A stretch of DNA of 64,000 bases, taken from NCBI RefSeq assembly GCF_003945595.2, contig NW_024104428.1, forward strand, positions 706,106 through 770,105, in the 5' to 3' direction. The notes under the pieces were generated by a model that did no database searches, was not told the DNA's origin, and saw nothing but the letters and a program-made list of their open reading frames with translations. This stretch comes from Pipra filicauda (lineage: Eukaryota; Chordata; Aves; Passeriformes; Pipridae). This document shows, piece after piece, positions 11,701 to 25,764 of this stretch. The stretch's first letter is position 1. Every line of letters begins with the position of its first letter. A program made the translations under genes and the position numbers.

Positions 11701-14700
11701 GGGGTAAGCTCAGACTGGCATAATGCACGATTCTGAGCTCTGGACAATAGAAAGAGCTTGCCTGCATGGGCATAGTAAGGACCAGTGCAGTAGCTGGTTC
11801 TCCAGACCTCTGGCAGATCTGGTGTGGAGAGGAGTGCAGCCTCCAAGTCATGTGTGAGCCAAGTACAGGAGACTGACATCACCTCCAGCCTTGGTATCCT
11901 GGCAGAACTTGAAAGCACAAGTTTTGAACCACAGATAGTGGTTTTGCTAGGTTAATCCTTAAATCTCCTCAGCTCTGGCTCTGCCCTCATAGTTGACCTC
12001 TGATCATCTGCTCTGACAAACACTTACATTCTTGCAGGATGAAGTTACAAAGAGGAGACTTTCAACACTGCATAACTTTCATTTGTCTTTGGGTTCTCTA
12101 CAAGTTCACAGACACCAATCACAGCAATAACCAGAGTGATCCTTATGAAGCAAGGCAGGACTGCCAAACCAGGGGCAGATCTGAAGGTACTTGGGAATCA
12201 CGGTTGGATACAGCTCTACAGTGATGGGGATGACACTGGGTGACAAGGCAGTCCTTATGAAAGCTACACCTCATGCATGTGGCAGGTCAGCCAATGCCCT
12301 GAAGAGCCAATCTGCATGGTCTCACAGTGTTTGCTGCCTTGGTGACCCTGACAACCTGTGCAGTACAGAGCACAGAGCTCTGCTGCCACTAAATCTGTAA
12401 GAGAGCACACAGGCACAGCAGAGCTGGTGGGACATGAGCTGGCTTGGGTTCAGCACTACTCCTGCTTCCTCAGCTCAGCAGTGTGACTTCTGTAACAACC
12501 TTACCCTCATTACTTTGTGCACAGCTTCAAAAAGGTGCCATGGCCTTGTGTGATCAAAGCCAGAGCTCTGAAACCTACAGGGCTCCATGGTGCTGCATGG
12601 GCACAGTGACTTGGGTCTTCACTGGTGGGACATCCTTGCACCACCTTTTGCATCCCTGTGTGACGATGTTTGCAGTATCCAGGGGGAGCAAAAGGAGGAA
12701 TTGAGTGACACCAGGAGATTTGCTTCTGACTGGGGAATGCAGAGAGTTCATCCCAAAGCGATTCCAGGTGTGCTTTGTCACCTGCCCCAGGGCCAGGTAT
12801 GCCTCAGCATGCACACCCACATAATCCCAGCCTGGCAGTCACTGCTCCCCTCAGTGGGCACTGCCTGGCTCTGAGCCTTCTCCTCGAGTTTCCATGAGCT
12901 GCCAGAAAAGCTCCTTCTCTGTTGTCCCTGGTGGCCAGAGCTTACATTTGGCAAGCACAGCCCAGCAATCCTGCGGGAAGGCATGCCTAAATCGAGGAGC
13001 TGAATATATCTCCTTCCTCGTCCAGCAATTATTCTGCTTCCTTTCCTCATTCTAGGTCTGCAGCCTGAGTGCCTCTGCCTCGGCGCACGCTGGATGCGGT
13101 CCCAGCACTGCTCAATCCTGAGTGTCAGCTGGGAGCACACACAGCCACAACATCAGGCATGATCCCTGATCCCAAACAGCACCAGCTGTCACCACTTCAA
13201 CCCACTGGGACTTGGTGGAACGGGGTTTTTCTAGTTTGCACACTCTGCCTGCCCCAAGCCTCAGAAACCCACCCGAGCTGTGCATTACTCAGCAATCCCC
13301 AATCCTAACCACCATCCCAGGAAGGAAAAGCCGTGGTTACTGTGCTGCCTGCTTGGGGGCTGGCAGCTGGCAGAAAGAGGAGGTGGCCCTCCCGTGGGTC
13401 AGGGAGGCTCCTGGCAGTCTCAGCAGGCCCCTGGGCAGAGGGCTCATCCCATCCACAGATGCACAGATGCCCAGCAGAGCTCCCTGAGGAGCTCCAGAGA
13501 CATGCACAGAAGGAAGAGTGAGCCAGGGCAGGTAGTGTGGACCCACCAAACCTCCATGGGAGGATGCATGGAGGGAAACCTTTTCTATCAAAAATCTAGC
13601 CTTGAAATAGTATAGGTGACCTCACATACATACTCCAAACACGTGGGTTGATGTCAAAACTATGCTCTGTAGGGTGTAAGAGCCTGGTCCACTTCCAGTG
13701 TGTTTCTGCAGGAATCTCTTTACTAGTTCCAGGGAGGACTGGATTTGGGCCTGAGGGAAGGAGAAGAGATGGAATGTGGTGCCACCATGGAGGAATCAAC
13801 CTGTGCTTCTGAAAGCCGTGCAGCAGTTCTCCTGGAGGCAGGGATAGCACAGGGAGAACACCCAGAAGGGAACAAACTGACACCTGGAGCTGTCTGACTC
13901 CATAACTCTTTGTCCCTCCAGTACTTACTGTTTCCACAACAGGAGCCATTAGTGCCCCCACCAAGGTCAAGGCCTCCCTGTACAAGGCACTGAACAGGCG
14001 AAATGAGAAACAGCTCCTGCCCTGAGCAAATGAACTGAAGAACAGAGCAAGGGCATGGGAAGAGAGGGACAGAGGCGGGAAATTACTTGCTTCCCGTGGC
14101 ATGGAGAGCTGGGATCACAGACAGAGGTCTCTCTCCCTCCCTTCCCTCCTTCTCCCCCAGCCCAGCACCCTCGGCAGCGAAGCTACACTGATACTCCTCC
14201 ACAGCTCTGCGGCTGCAGAGTTAATTAGTCAGGTCTGTGAAGTAGTTAATTTCCAGGAGCGGTTCTTCCATTACAAACACCACACAGCAGGCATTTTACA
14301 TCTGCAGCAACAAGAGCAGCCCCTAAGCCCACAACCCTTTGTCAAGAGTAAAAATAGGAAACAGTCACAAGTAGATGGGAAGGGAGACGAGAATAAGGAA
14401 AGGTAAAGATGGAAGCATTACAGGTTCTGAAGAAGAATGGAGGGTTCAAAAAACATCCAATCACCTTCAGGATCTGTGTGCTGCACACTTGTTTCAGCAC
14501 AGCAAGTTGGTAAAGGGGGTGGCTCAGGGCTACACAAAGCCATCCCTAGCAGTTATTTGGATTCAAACATCTTAGACTCGTTACTAAATAATTAGGGAGC
14601 CCATCCTAGCCCAGAACTCACACCTTTCCACGTTGGCTTAAGCTGAAGAAGGCCCTTGCATTTCCATCCCAACGGGATCCAGGGGACCAGCAGCGTGGCA

Positions 14701-17309
14701 GCTCCAGCAGTGCTCAGGGCCCCCGAGCAGACAAGGCAGAGGAAGCAGCTGTGAGTAGGGGCAGTGGGGAGGGGCAACAACTACAGCCCCCAGGAGCACC
14801 TATGGAGTAGCAGTAGGGAATACCAGGGCAGATACATCCATGGGGAAGGACTCCTTTCAGGGAAAGAGCGGTTGCATGAGGGGTGCTCAGAAAAGCAGGC
14901 AGCTCCACCCATCAGCACAGCTGTGCTGGCCAGATCACAGCTCAGGCCAGCTCCGTAGCCTGTCTCCAAATGCCACGAGCAGGAGATGCTGGAGGACAAG
15001 CAAGTAAAGGGTTGGGTGAGCAGCCTTCCCGCGGACTATCCTCTTATCCTGAGCTGTGGCTGCACAGGGGTGGCTGTGAGTGCACAGCCTGTCCACTCAG
15101 GTCACCACGGGAACATGAGCAGCGCCACAGTGCTGCAAAAGGGGGTGTTGCTGCCCAGCTGTGGTGTGCAACAGGCACAGAGCAACTGCGACCTCGGTGA
15201 GGGGTGTTTCCGTGGTGGGGAGCTGGGGAGGGATGGCTGAGGCATAGGCAAGTGCTGGGCAGTGGAAAAGAGGGAGAGGAAGATGTTTTAGACAATAATG
15301 GAAGGGATTGATTAGGAACAGAGCACAAAGAGATAGATAGGTCTCTAGAAGATAGCAGAGTAGGGAAGGAGGAGGCTTTGGTGACAGGTGGTGGTGGAAG
15401 AACAAAGCAGAATGAAAGAGAGGTGGTGTGAGGATGACAGCGTGAACACGGTCGGGCTGAAATGAGAGACCGAAATAATGGTGGGGAGAGCACCCCTCAG
15501 ACACCCTTCAGAAAGCAAGTGGCAAGGAGTTAAAAAGGAAAAGACCCCGTAAAATGCAAAAGGAAGAAGTGGATCTAATTTTATCACTGAGTGTAAGGTG
15601 ATGCTGGTGTGCAGGAACCCAGTGATTTAAAAGCACAGGCAGAATGGTAAATTCCCCAACATGTGCTTGCACACCACAGGCACAAGTAACCTGGGGATGC
15701 AAGGACTGTGTGTTATATTGGGATGATTCCCAGGAGAACAGCCCACCACCTTTCCTGCTGTGTTTCTGTGCTGGGCCTAGAGCTCAGGCACTGATCCACC
15801 CTAGGCAAGAAACCCTGTGTTGGTGCCCCCCTGGTTCCACAGCCTGCTGGGGAGGAAGCTACTGGCCTGTGTCTGAGGATGCTAGCCTTGGAAGTGCAGG
15901 AATCCTGCCTGCAGGGAGCCAGGGTGCTGGAAACATCAGACTGCTTTGAACAGTGGGGAGGTTCATCTCCTCACCTTGGGTGCTCTGCCTTTCACCTACG
16001 CTGAAGGCTTAAAATAGCCACAGGGAGACAACAGGAACACCGCTCCGGGTCTGCCTGAGCTCCCCAGGATAAGTGTGAGGCTGGCCTCAACACAGAAAGA
16101 GAGGAATCCAAACACCACATGTCTATGGTCCCTGCTCCAATCCTCCTACAAGGGTTTTAAAGTAAAATTTTCCCTATAACATCCTTATTAACACTGCTCC
16201 CTGTTCGGTCTGAAAAACGTGACTCGGGAAGAGTCTGTGGACATCTCGCTGAACAGAGAGGAGAGCAGGGAACATCAGAGAGCAGAAATCACATCCCTTG
16301 TCATACAGGCACCACCCAGGAAGACCAGCCTGCTGCTGCTCTGGAGGAGGGCTCAGGCAGAGGAGGGTTTGTATGCTCTGCCACATGCAGCCCGTTTTCC
16401 TCACTGAGAGGATCAAACGCATCATTTACAGCTGTGATTATCAAAGCCAATCTTTTGGTTTCATTGGTCAAACTGGGGAAATCTCCCAAGTGCTTGTACT
16501 GCTAAAATAAGATCTTGTTCACTGGAGATTATGCAGAACCATCTCTTTCCAGGCACATTTTGTTAGCAAGGGATTAACTAGGAATGTCGACATTTAAGTT
16601 GTTGTCACTGCATATTTGAGGCTGAGTGTACATTAATTACAGGGCAGCACAGCTTCCAGTCTCAAAGCTCCTTTTTACCAGGAGAAGGGAGCAGGGCTGT
16701 GCATCCCCCCCCCACCTTGTGTGTGACAGGGGTTGGACCTACAAGGTGCTCCAGCAGGGATTTCAAGGGGGCAGATCAGGGGACAAGGGGAGACAGAGGC
16801 AGCCTCAGCTAAAACCAGAGTAATGGGGCAGTGTGCACAGATCACAGATACCGTCATTTCAGGTACCCTGCAGATGAAGACATGCATCTTCTTTTTGTAT
16901 TTCAGGAATGGGGATTCAATTGCTAGAGGTTCTGTGCTTGCAGAACCGTATTTACCTCCGAAAAGGAAAAAAAAAAACCCGACAGAAATGGTGATGTCGC
17001 TTCAGCCACTTTGGTATGTCCTCTTGGGGCTTAGATGGCAGGTAACATTCAGGGCCATGCTCTCCTTTATTCGGCCTGGGCATCTCGGATGACTCTGAAC
17101 TAAACCGGCTCAAAATATCAGCACAGCCATCCATCACATCTCGTTCACGCTGGATTTCAAATCTCATTATGATCCAAAAAGGCACAGGCAGAAATCCACA
17201 GTTTTGTTATTGTCCTAGCATTTCCAGCACGAACGCACCCGAAATACCGCAAGAGCAGTAGCGCCTCGGCACACAGGCGTTGGGCAGGAACAGAAAAAAA
17301 AGCTGCTCC
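8797..17309. other. Non-coding stretch, no gene recognised
   Basis: About 8.5 kb without a frame or exon that I can assign. It contains an AT-rich 16-bp tandem repeat near 9.4 kb (listed separately), several poly-purine and poly-A runs, and average-composition sequence. The longest frames (around 150 codons near 10.7-11.2 and 13.6-14.1 kb) have low-complexity or unfamiliar translations and no splice support. Confidence 0.5.
9425..9471. repeat. AT-rich 16-bp tandem repeat, about 3 copies
   Basis: The unit TTTAATTTAATAAATA is repeated with no mismatch, just under three times. It is pure A/T inside ordinary sequence. It is probably a minisatellite-type expansion. Confidence 0.95.
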
Positions 17310-17900
17310 GGTGCAATTGTTTAGCTCCATTTCATGGAGAGAGCTGCACAGGGGGAGGGCTGCGTGGCGCCGAGAGGAACAGAGAAACACGCCAGGCTAC
17401 ACAAGGCTGATGGAGGGAGCGGGAGGAGATGGGAGCGGAGGGCAGAGGGAGAGGGATGCAACTCGAGGGGAGAGGCAGCGACAACGGCGCGTACCCCCGA
17501 AGGAAAGGAATAAAAAAGGGAAAAACTGGGAGGAGAAAAAATTTTTTTTTAAGAAAAAAGGAAAAAAAAAAAGGAAAGGAGGGAGGGGAAAGGTGGGAAA
17601 ACGGAGGGAAGGACGAGGCGCTCCCGGTCCCGCGGGCAGCGCCGCCGGGCCCGCGCTCGCCCTCTGCCGTCCGGGCGGGCACCGCCCAGCACGCCCATCC
17701 CAAAATCCCTCCGGGACCCCCGTGCCCCGCCGTGCCCGGGGACCCCTGCTCTGTGCCCTCTCTGTGTCTGCCGTCCCCACCCCCGCCCTGCAGCGCTGCT
17801 GCGGGATCACGGATTTCGTCCCGCCTTCCCTCCCTCCCGCTGCTTCCCAGAACCCGGTAGCTGCAAAGTGCTGCCCCATTGTGGGAGAGAGCCCTGTCTA
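17310..17900. promoter_or_regulatory. GC-rich, CpG-containing patch
   Basis: About 600 bp is purine-rich on the left (GGGAGGAG-type and A-run sequence around 17510-17600) and becomes rich in G+C with many CpG from about 17610 to 17830. It is smaller and weaker than the other CpG islands in the window. No coding exon is evident. A donor-like site GTGG|GTAAGG lies downstream near 18147 on the plus strand. It could be a promoter or enhancer of an unidentified transcript, or simply a GC-rich patch. Confidence 0.35.
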
Positions 17901-18221
17901 CTCCATAAGGCGAGTTTTCTGGGTAGATGAGACCCTTCTCCAGGGGCAGTGAGATGGAGAAACAGTTGTTCAGGAGAGACTCGGAGGGAGAGAATGTATC
18001 CCCGGCACCAGCGCCAGGCAGTGAGGAAGGGGCTGATGGGGGAAGACGGACAGAAGCTCGCAGCCCGAATCAGTGGCAGACCTCAAAGACCATACCTTTG
18101 CTCTTAGCGCTTGTAGTGCAGGGACAATCCATGGGATCATCCCGTGGGTAAGGGCCATGAAGCCCTGGCAAGGGGCTGGGGTGCCGTGATAAAAAAGGCC
18201 ACCAGAACTGAACAGGTCTTA

Positions 18222-18446
18222 CTCCCACCGCAGTGGAGAGGGATATGTTCACTAACAGGGATAACACGGGGTGACCGAGGTGTCTTGAATCTTTAACCAC
18301 GTAGTACAAGCTTTGGGCATTTTTTAACTTCCTCCCACCGCAGTGGAGAGGGGATATGTTCACTAACAGGGATAACACGGGGTGACCGAGGTGTCTTGAA
18401 TCTTTAACCACGTAGTACAAGCTTTGGGCATTTTTTTACTTCCTCC
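18222..18446. repeat. 110-bp near-identical tandem duplication
   Basis: A block starting CTCCCACCGCAGTGGAGAG occurs at 18222-18331 and again at 18332-18442. The copies differ only by one extra G near the start of the second and one A/T change in a T run near the end. Both contain CAGGGATAACACGGGGTGAC and CCACGTAGTACAAGC. The near identity means the duplication is recent, or that one copy is an assembly artefact at a homopolymer. No coding function is evident. Confidence 0.95.
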
Positions 18447-19070
18447 CCGTGTGACTCCCACATTCCTCTTCCTCCTCCTCCTCCTCAGTCGCCCCTGGCC
18501 AGGTCCTGGGAGCACTTGGCCAAGCGCCGGGCACAGCAGCAGCAGCGGCAGCGGCAGCGGTAGCAGAGTGTGTTTAACAGCCCCCCGAGGCCCTCCCGCC
18601 TGGGTGCGAAGTGGAGAAGCAGCTGCCTGTTTACAGTGGGAGGGTGCAAATTGGCCTTCGGGGAGAGCAGCACCGCTGATTTCCCTGCAGCTCGGGTTGG
18701 GCTGGAGTGGGGGGGGAGACCTCCAGCTGAGGAAAACAACCAGGAAAGCGGGTATCTGCCATTTCCTAGGGGGAAAGGATTCAGAGGAGAGCTGTCTGAG
18801 TCTATTAACTGATGGTGGTTCCTGTGGAGAGATGGTGGCACACTGGTTTACTTCAAATAGTCTGTTTCCATCTCTAATACCACCTTCAAGCATTCAAACC
18901 CAGACACATAAAACTCCCTTCCCCTCTACCTTCTACGGCGTGTCCCTCACAGACAATTTTATTTTTGTAACAGGAGACCCAAAGCGGGGTTAGCAGTAAA
19001 TGAAAAGAACCGTGTCCATTTGCATGGTTGCATAATCACGTTATACAGGGATCTTTCAGTCGCTGGAGAG

Positions 19071-19099
19071 CAGAGAGAGGGAGAGAGAGAGAGAGAGAA
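19071..19099. repeat. (GA)n microsatellite
   Basis: An almost pure run of alternating G and A, broken once by an extra G. Confidence 0.9.
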
Positions 19100-20869
19100 A
19101 GTGGGACGTCATGAGCGGGAGCTAAAAGCCAGATCTCTCGATGAGATCAAGGAATAGATGTGAAGTCAGTCAGATGGAGAAATGTCTGGATAGCTCTTCC
19201 AAACAGCGAGAGTCGCAGGCTTAGCTCGGAACATAAACAAAGCAAGATGTTTCTGGGGGTTGGGCTGGGTTTTGTGTAAACTCTGTTTCCTCTTCCATCA
19301 TTGAAACCGGATGAGAAGAACAGCCTGTAGCCAGGATCCTTTCCCTCTCTGCTGAGGGCTTGCACAGGGCTCAATTCCCAGGGCGCTCAGGCCAGGACCT
19401 TTCACCAACATCATATTCACTGCAGAGTGAAAGAAGAATTGCTCGCTTCATGCTGCTGAATGAGAAGCTGAAGCCAAGCATCACTGAGGAGCAGCACTGT
19501 GCATTCCAGAATACACATTTTCCTTTTACTAAGTGGTAATTTACCAGCACTGGCAATATTCCCTTTGGATTCCTTGGTGACTGTTGATTAGCCCAAGCCT
19601 CAGCTCAGGGTCACCAGAACTGCAGCCCTCTGAGAGAGAAAGCATCACTCGAAATATAAATGCTTTCTAATCAAAAGGGCAAATTTTCACAGAAATTAGA
19701 TATTCTCTGAAACAAGGGAAACCAGGCAAGTGTAGCATCTCCTTTCTAAGGATGAGTTCATTTTGAAACCTAGCATCACCCATTTACTTTCCAGTTACCC
19801 TAAAATTCTCACCTCCTCTTCCTTACTACATTATTTGTTCTGATGTCAGTAGCAGGAGGGTAAGAACGTTTCCATAAACATTTCACGGTCCACTTTGTAA
19901 CTCAAGCACTTCCATGAAATTTTTAAAATCTAGGACATTTACCCATCAAAACCATTTGAAGTGTTTAACCATCTGAAGGATTTCTCAGCTGCTTCCTCGA
20001 GTGCGAAGTCAAACATCGCCTATCCTGTGGAAAAGGGAGAGTGGGAGGACATGTTTTTTACATGTTGTACCTCTTCGCCTCCTTTGCACAGTCTGATTTC
20101 TTGCTCACAGAGCAGGCAACAAATGCAGTATTTAAAGGAGATTTATCCTCAGCCAAAGAGGACAAGGGAGCAACAGGTGCCCAGTCTAAATTAACTGTCT
20201 CACCCCTAGGTGCAAAGCTGTCATCACCAGCCCCGAACCTGTTACACGGAATAAAAGGCTAATGTGAGAGGCACAAGAGAGCCTTCCCTCCCCGAGCAAC
20301 CTGCAGCATATGGCAGCAGGAACCTGCAGGACTTCCAGTGGCACAGAGCACGGCTGCCAGGGGCTGCCTTCCCTTTGATGCTTGGGCCTTTTTTGCAGCA
20401 TTTGGGAAGTGTGAGGAGGCAACAGGCGAAATGCAAACCGAGCCCACTGTGCTCGCGTTGAGTTCCTCGACATGTGGTGTTTCGTGCGAGTGGGATAGCT
20501 GTCAGACATTGTCTCTTGAGGACACGTTCCCCAGTGGGCTTGGGCTGCTCAGAAAATCCTGGATTCCTCCCCCAAGCCAGGCAGCTCCTGGTTACCTGTC
20601 TCTGCACTGCTGTGCCACGTTCTGCCTGCTGCAACTGCACCGTGAAAACTGGGGCATTCATCTGTACCTCTGCGCTCCACACAGACACAGTTTAGCTGAG
20701 GGCATCTCCTTTCACATCCTCACTGTGAGCTGTGAGCTCCCAAGAGAAGCATCTAACCCTCCCAGGGACCGTCAGCAGTCCCAACAGTGGGACTGAAAAG
20801 TAAGCTGAGAGGGATACAGTGCGGCGGAAGGGAGGGATGCCTCAGTTGCCTGCAAATGAGCTTGTTCAG

Positions 20870-20909
20870 GCTCTGGAAGCAGACTGGGAGCTCTGGAAGC
20901 AGACTAGGA
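20870..20909. repeat. 20-bp direct tandem duplication
   Basis: GCTCTGGAAGCAGACTGGGA is followed immediately by a second copy that differs at one base (G to A). It is a small local duplication in non-coding DNA. Confidence 0.9.
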
Positions 20910-23900
20910 GGTACCTACAGAGGCTGCCTGCAGCTGCAAGCCACTTAACATAAACCACTAGACACTGGCACTACAATGTATGCGTAACTGTCTTACACAT
21001 TTTGCAGGGAGTAATATATTGCAAACCCATTGCTTGAGATGTGAGGGGCCAAGTTACCTGCAACATAAAGACCAACAGGACCCTTGCATCAAATTTCCTG
21101 CTGGTTTTCTGTCTAAGATGTCAAGAGGAGGAACAAGACAGCATTTTTTTTCATTATGAGAACGTTCCTTTTTTTGTCCTGGACTGTGCCACATACACCT
21201 GAAACACTGAAAAGGGGATCAGGTACTAAGTAGGGGAGAGCTCCAAGCATGACGTGGTGTGAGGCCTTTTGAAGCTGCCACAAAGAGCCAACCTCCCAGC
21301 AAGCTCACACCATGCCCTAGGCAAAGGGGTTAGCCTGAAGCTGGGAAGGGGCAGAAGTGGGGAGGGAAGGGGACTTCGGTTGCCTCTGCTTGGTCAGAGG
21401 CTTCTGCTTCGCTTGTGGCTGAGCCCGTCTTCTGAATGGCACCCATGAAACAGGAGCAGAGGAGCAGAAGCATGTGGAGAACAGCTTTTGTTGTAGCAGC
21501 AGTCCAAGCAGGAGAGCTTTGGTAGCAGCAGGACACTCCAGAAGTGCGGAGCTGTCAGGAATTGCTGATGGCTGAGGCACTAGAGAGGACGCACCAAGGA
21601 ACTCACCAAGCCACGCAGCCATAGAAATCCTTCCCACTGCAAACTCACCGTGGTGTTCAAGATGTGCAAGTGGTGTAAACACCAGCAGGCAGCCACAAAA
21701 TTGTCACGAGCCACGGGAGTCAGCAGGACAACTCCGTGCCAGGACAAGTCACAGTGAATCAGAGCTGCATGATGCGGCCAGTGTGGGAAAATGGTGTTGG
21801 TGTGTCTAAAACATTCACCAGTGCAGCTGGAACAGAGGTAGGCAAACAGCAGATGTCTATGAGAAAAACTGGCAAGGCAGTAACACTTGGGTGCAGTGGA
21901 TCAGCTCTGAAATCGAGCACTTTCCTCATCAGTGTCACTACAAAGATGACCAAACCACCAGGAAGAGTAACGCCTGAAGGGACAGGTGGTGTGAAAAGCC
22001 TTGGGAAATTGAATAGCATTGTCAAGGTTTGATTTCCCCTTTATGCAAATATTTCTTTTTTTAATCTACTGGCGAAAACAATAATCAGTGTGTAGATAGT
22101 GTGAGTGCCCTGTGGGGAAAAAAAAAAACAACTTAGCTTTTCTAAAGAAGTTTACAAACAATGGGTCAGATCTCCTTCAAAGTGACATTTAATCAAAAGA
22201 AAGACATGGAGCTACTCTGATTAAGAAAGGAAGTGATCCTATTGTTTTAATGTTATGTTTTACTGGCATTGGAAAATGATGAGAAATTGGCTCCCTCTGC
22301 TTTGGATTTTTCCAGACTGGCACAGGACAGATACAACAAATGAAGAATGCCAGCAGGACTATAAATGGAATAGAACTGTAGTTTCTACACTTAGCTGTGC
22401 CTGTATCTCACATACCAGTACAAAAAACCCCAAGCAAACAAACAACAACAAAAAAAATGCAAGGGAAGGAGCTATGTTGATATGGAGTTAGGGCTGAGAG
22501 TATATGTTAGTAAATTTAGGGTAAGATACATCTCAGAGCACTGTAAACCCTTAGGGCTTAGCATTAACTTTAAAAGAAAAAAAACAACAACATAGCTCTG
22601 GAAATGCAGTGCTAAGGGCACCCAGAAGAATGTGATTTTGTTGTGCAGTGCTCTCTGCTGACCAAGAGCATGATTAGAGTTAGGTCATTTTGACATTGGA
22701 AACCAAGGACCCTACCCTCTCCTGTCAGCCACCACAGCAGTTCCCCATGGCAGTGGGAATCCATCTCTGCATTTTCAATGTCTCTGTCTTCGGTTTAACC
22801 TTGAGCCCGAATTGCAAAATTTCTGTTTGCGGCGCATCAAATAGTTACTTCCATCCACCCACAACGGTTTTCCATGAAGTTTACATTCCCGTCTCCATCA
22901 ATATATTTTCCAAAGATGTGTGTTTCATACGAGGGTAGCTCTGCCACTGTCAAAGATCTCACGCTCACTGATTCCAGCCCGTCTCAGTGTAATACTCACA
23001 TGCGTATTTATTTCACTTAACCTTAAAGCAAAGCAGCTCAGCTTTGTTGTGTAGACGATCCTTATATTTTCTTGATTTTGAGAATTTGTATACAGATAAA
23101 CAACATTCAGGATCTGACATTTCACTTTGATTGCAAGTTGCTGTAATTAAGAACCAAAGCTTTATGAATTTTAATCATCAGCTGTAAGTGGTACATTATC
23201 TCTAGTTCACAATGAAAGCAATCAAGTGGACAAGATATTTTTAGAGACATTACTGTGGTAATATTACATTAAGTAGTGGTTAGTACACTATTTTCACACC
23301 CAGTGATTTCACACATTAATGCGGCTATAGATCAGCATTAATGACAAGAGAATGTTATTTTTCAAGTAGCATGAGAAGGGTGGTTAAAAGAGCTGCTGGG
23401 GATTTACACTTCAGCAGCAGGAGGGGCACCTCAGCAGGGCTTCAGCTGAAGATGCTCCAGCAGCAGGGGCTTGCTCCCACTTCTGCTGGAGACTGAGGCA
23501 GGAACCCCACTGTCCTGAATGGATATGGGTTAATGACAGGGGCAGCGTTTTCTCCTTGCTTTTTGGGAGGGAGAAAGGGGCAGGGGAGGAGAGTAAGGCA
23601 AAGTACACTGATGCTGGCACTGAACCTCAGAGATGGTGAGAGAAATAACATACCATATCTTGCCCAAGGCTGCCACTTAGCAGCACAATATTTCCCCCTC
23701 TCAAAGAGGGCGCAGTAAAGAACAAATCAGAAACACCCTATGGCTTAAGGGGGAAAAAGGGCAGGGAGTTTGGCACATTTTAGAGTTTCAGTGTAGGCTA
23801 TTCCACATGGATACCATGCTGTCTAGATAAACCTGTAAATATAGACATCTCTTCTTTCAAGGCAGGAGGGACTAATGCGCAAAGCACAGGGCCCCAAAAG

Positions 23901-25764
23901 GAGCACATTTAACATATTATTGTCCTGCTGAAGGATGTCAGTTCATCCAAAAATTATTTGCCTGAGACTAGACTAATTAGAAACACTGTGCTGGGAAGCA
24001 GAAATTCTTCCTTCTTCCTGGAGTCTCAGATCTGGGATAACAGAAGCTCCAGCAGCCTCACCCCAGACCTGCAGGCCATTTAATTTTACTGCAGAGGTCC
24101 TGTGGGGATGGCAGGGCTGGGATTCAGAGAGCTCAGCAGCCGGGTGCACCAGGGAGAGAGCTGTCTGTGTGCCACGGTGGCAGGCAGCTGTTGTCACCAC
24201 GTCTTGGATTCTGCTGGAAAAGCCCTCACAGAAAGCCAGTTGAGCTCCACAGAAGGTGGCACTCAGAGGCTGATGCCCGTGCAGCCAGAACTTGCAGACA
24301 CCAACATCATGGCAGCTCTTTGCAATCCCAGTCCAAACCACCTGGTTACACAGGCCAGGTGTTGACAACAGGAACCTTATACGGCATCCAGATGCTGTGA
24401 TACAATGGCCAGTTTTGCTGCTCTCCCTCACACAGCACCAGTTACATCCCAGTAACAGGCCAGCCCTCAAACTCAGTCCAGAATTACTGGATGTTAGTGT
24501 GGAAAGACTGGACCATTACTGCTCTGAGATACAGAGAAGCAGTATGGAAATACTGATCAGACTGTATGTGCACATTAAAATGCCCCTTCTTTTGTTACAG
24601 GGCAACCCAAGCAGTTCTGTCACAAAACAACCTGAATACGGAGCACCAGGTTCTGCACCCCACAGTAGGAGAGGAATCCTATATTTGAGCAATAGGCAAT
24701 GCCCTCTGATCTAGTTGTGAACTAAATAAATATTTCTTTTCAAGGAGCCTATAGGTGCCTTGGGAAAGCAGCCTTTAACCACATACTGGGGCCTGTCTGA
24801 CAGACTGTATCCACAGAAGTGTCACTGCAGTGCATGCAAAGACTGTACAACTTTGGAAAAAAGATATGGACAGAACAGGGAAAGGCTGACCTGAGAAGCT
24901 GAGCAAAATACACAATGTTCATGCACCTTACAGAAAAATCCAGCATGCTCTTTGCTCATTGCCTAGCTGTTGAGGCTCTGCTGGGTTGTTTCTATGGGGA
25001 GAAGAAATCAGTTGCACTAGCAAAGTGTTTCTTGATACACAGCTTCTGTCTTCTGTTCCTGTCCCGTTTCACTACACGCTGTGGGAATGCACAGGTGGTT
25101 TCCCTGTATGGAAATAGGAGTCTGCCTTTTGGAGCAAGCTCTGTCTCGTGTTCCTCAGTAGGCAGTGTTCCCAGCTCTTCCCATGGACCTTCCAGGTGAC
25201 AGCTCCACAGCTCCCCATGCCCTGTTTTTCAAACAGGTCGTTTGAATTAATGGTATCTTGTGTCAGGGCTGTGGCTTGGGGCAGTGGCTTCATCTGTGTC
25301 CTTTCCCACTATGGGAAAGAAAATGCATTTGCTTCCTCATTAGGTCAGATGGGGGATGATTTACATACCCATCTATGCCTGTAATTAAAACCATGATAGG
25401 AAAACACTAACTAGGATAATAAAGGATGAAGTGTATAACGGAGTGAGAGCTTTCTTGATTATGTATCCAGACCTGTATGTATGGAAAGGTCTGTACTTAT
25501 ATCACACAGGGCTTTCTTCACTGCCTCCTTTTGCCTTTCCAGAGTGAGTTATGCGTAAAATGCTAATTTGGCATCAGTTGGCACACATAGAAGTGTCTCT
25601 GCTAAGTGTGAGAGACTCAAGGAACAGACACCTTTCTCTCATTCCCTTACATCAAAATGCAAATTCCCTTCTTTGGACTTCTGTGCAAGCTGGGGCTCAA
25701 TTCAGTGCTTTGCTTATGATGCCACACATGAGTGCTCTGGAGGAACGTGTAACAGTGTCCCCAA

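Larger units (their letters stand above)
18447..25764. other. Non-coding stretch, no gene recognised
   Basis: About 7.3 kb. A (CCT)n run lies at its left edge, a GA-rich microsatellite at about 19071-19099, and a 20-bp direct repeat at 20870-20909. The rest is average or AT-rich single-copy-looking sequence. No exon or RNA gene could be supported. Confidence 0.5.

Noticed and set aside
18242..18380. AGGGATAACA in both copies of the duplication, like part of a homing-endonuclease site
   Set aside because: Only 10 bases match and the rest of the known 18-bp site does not; no endonuclease gene is present.
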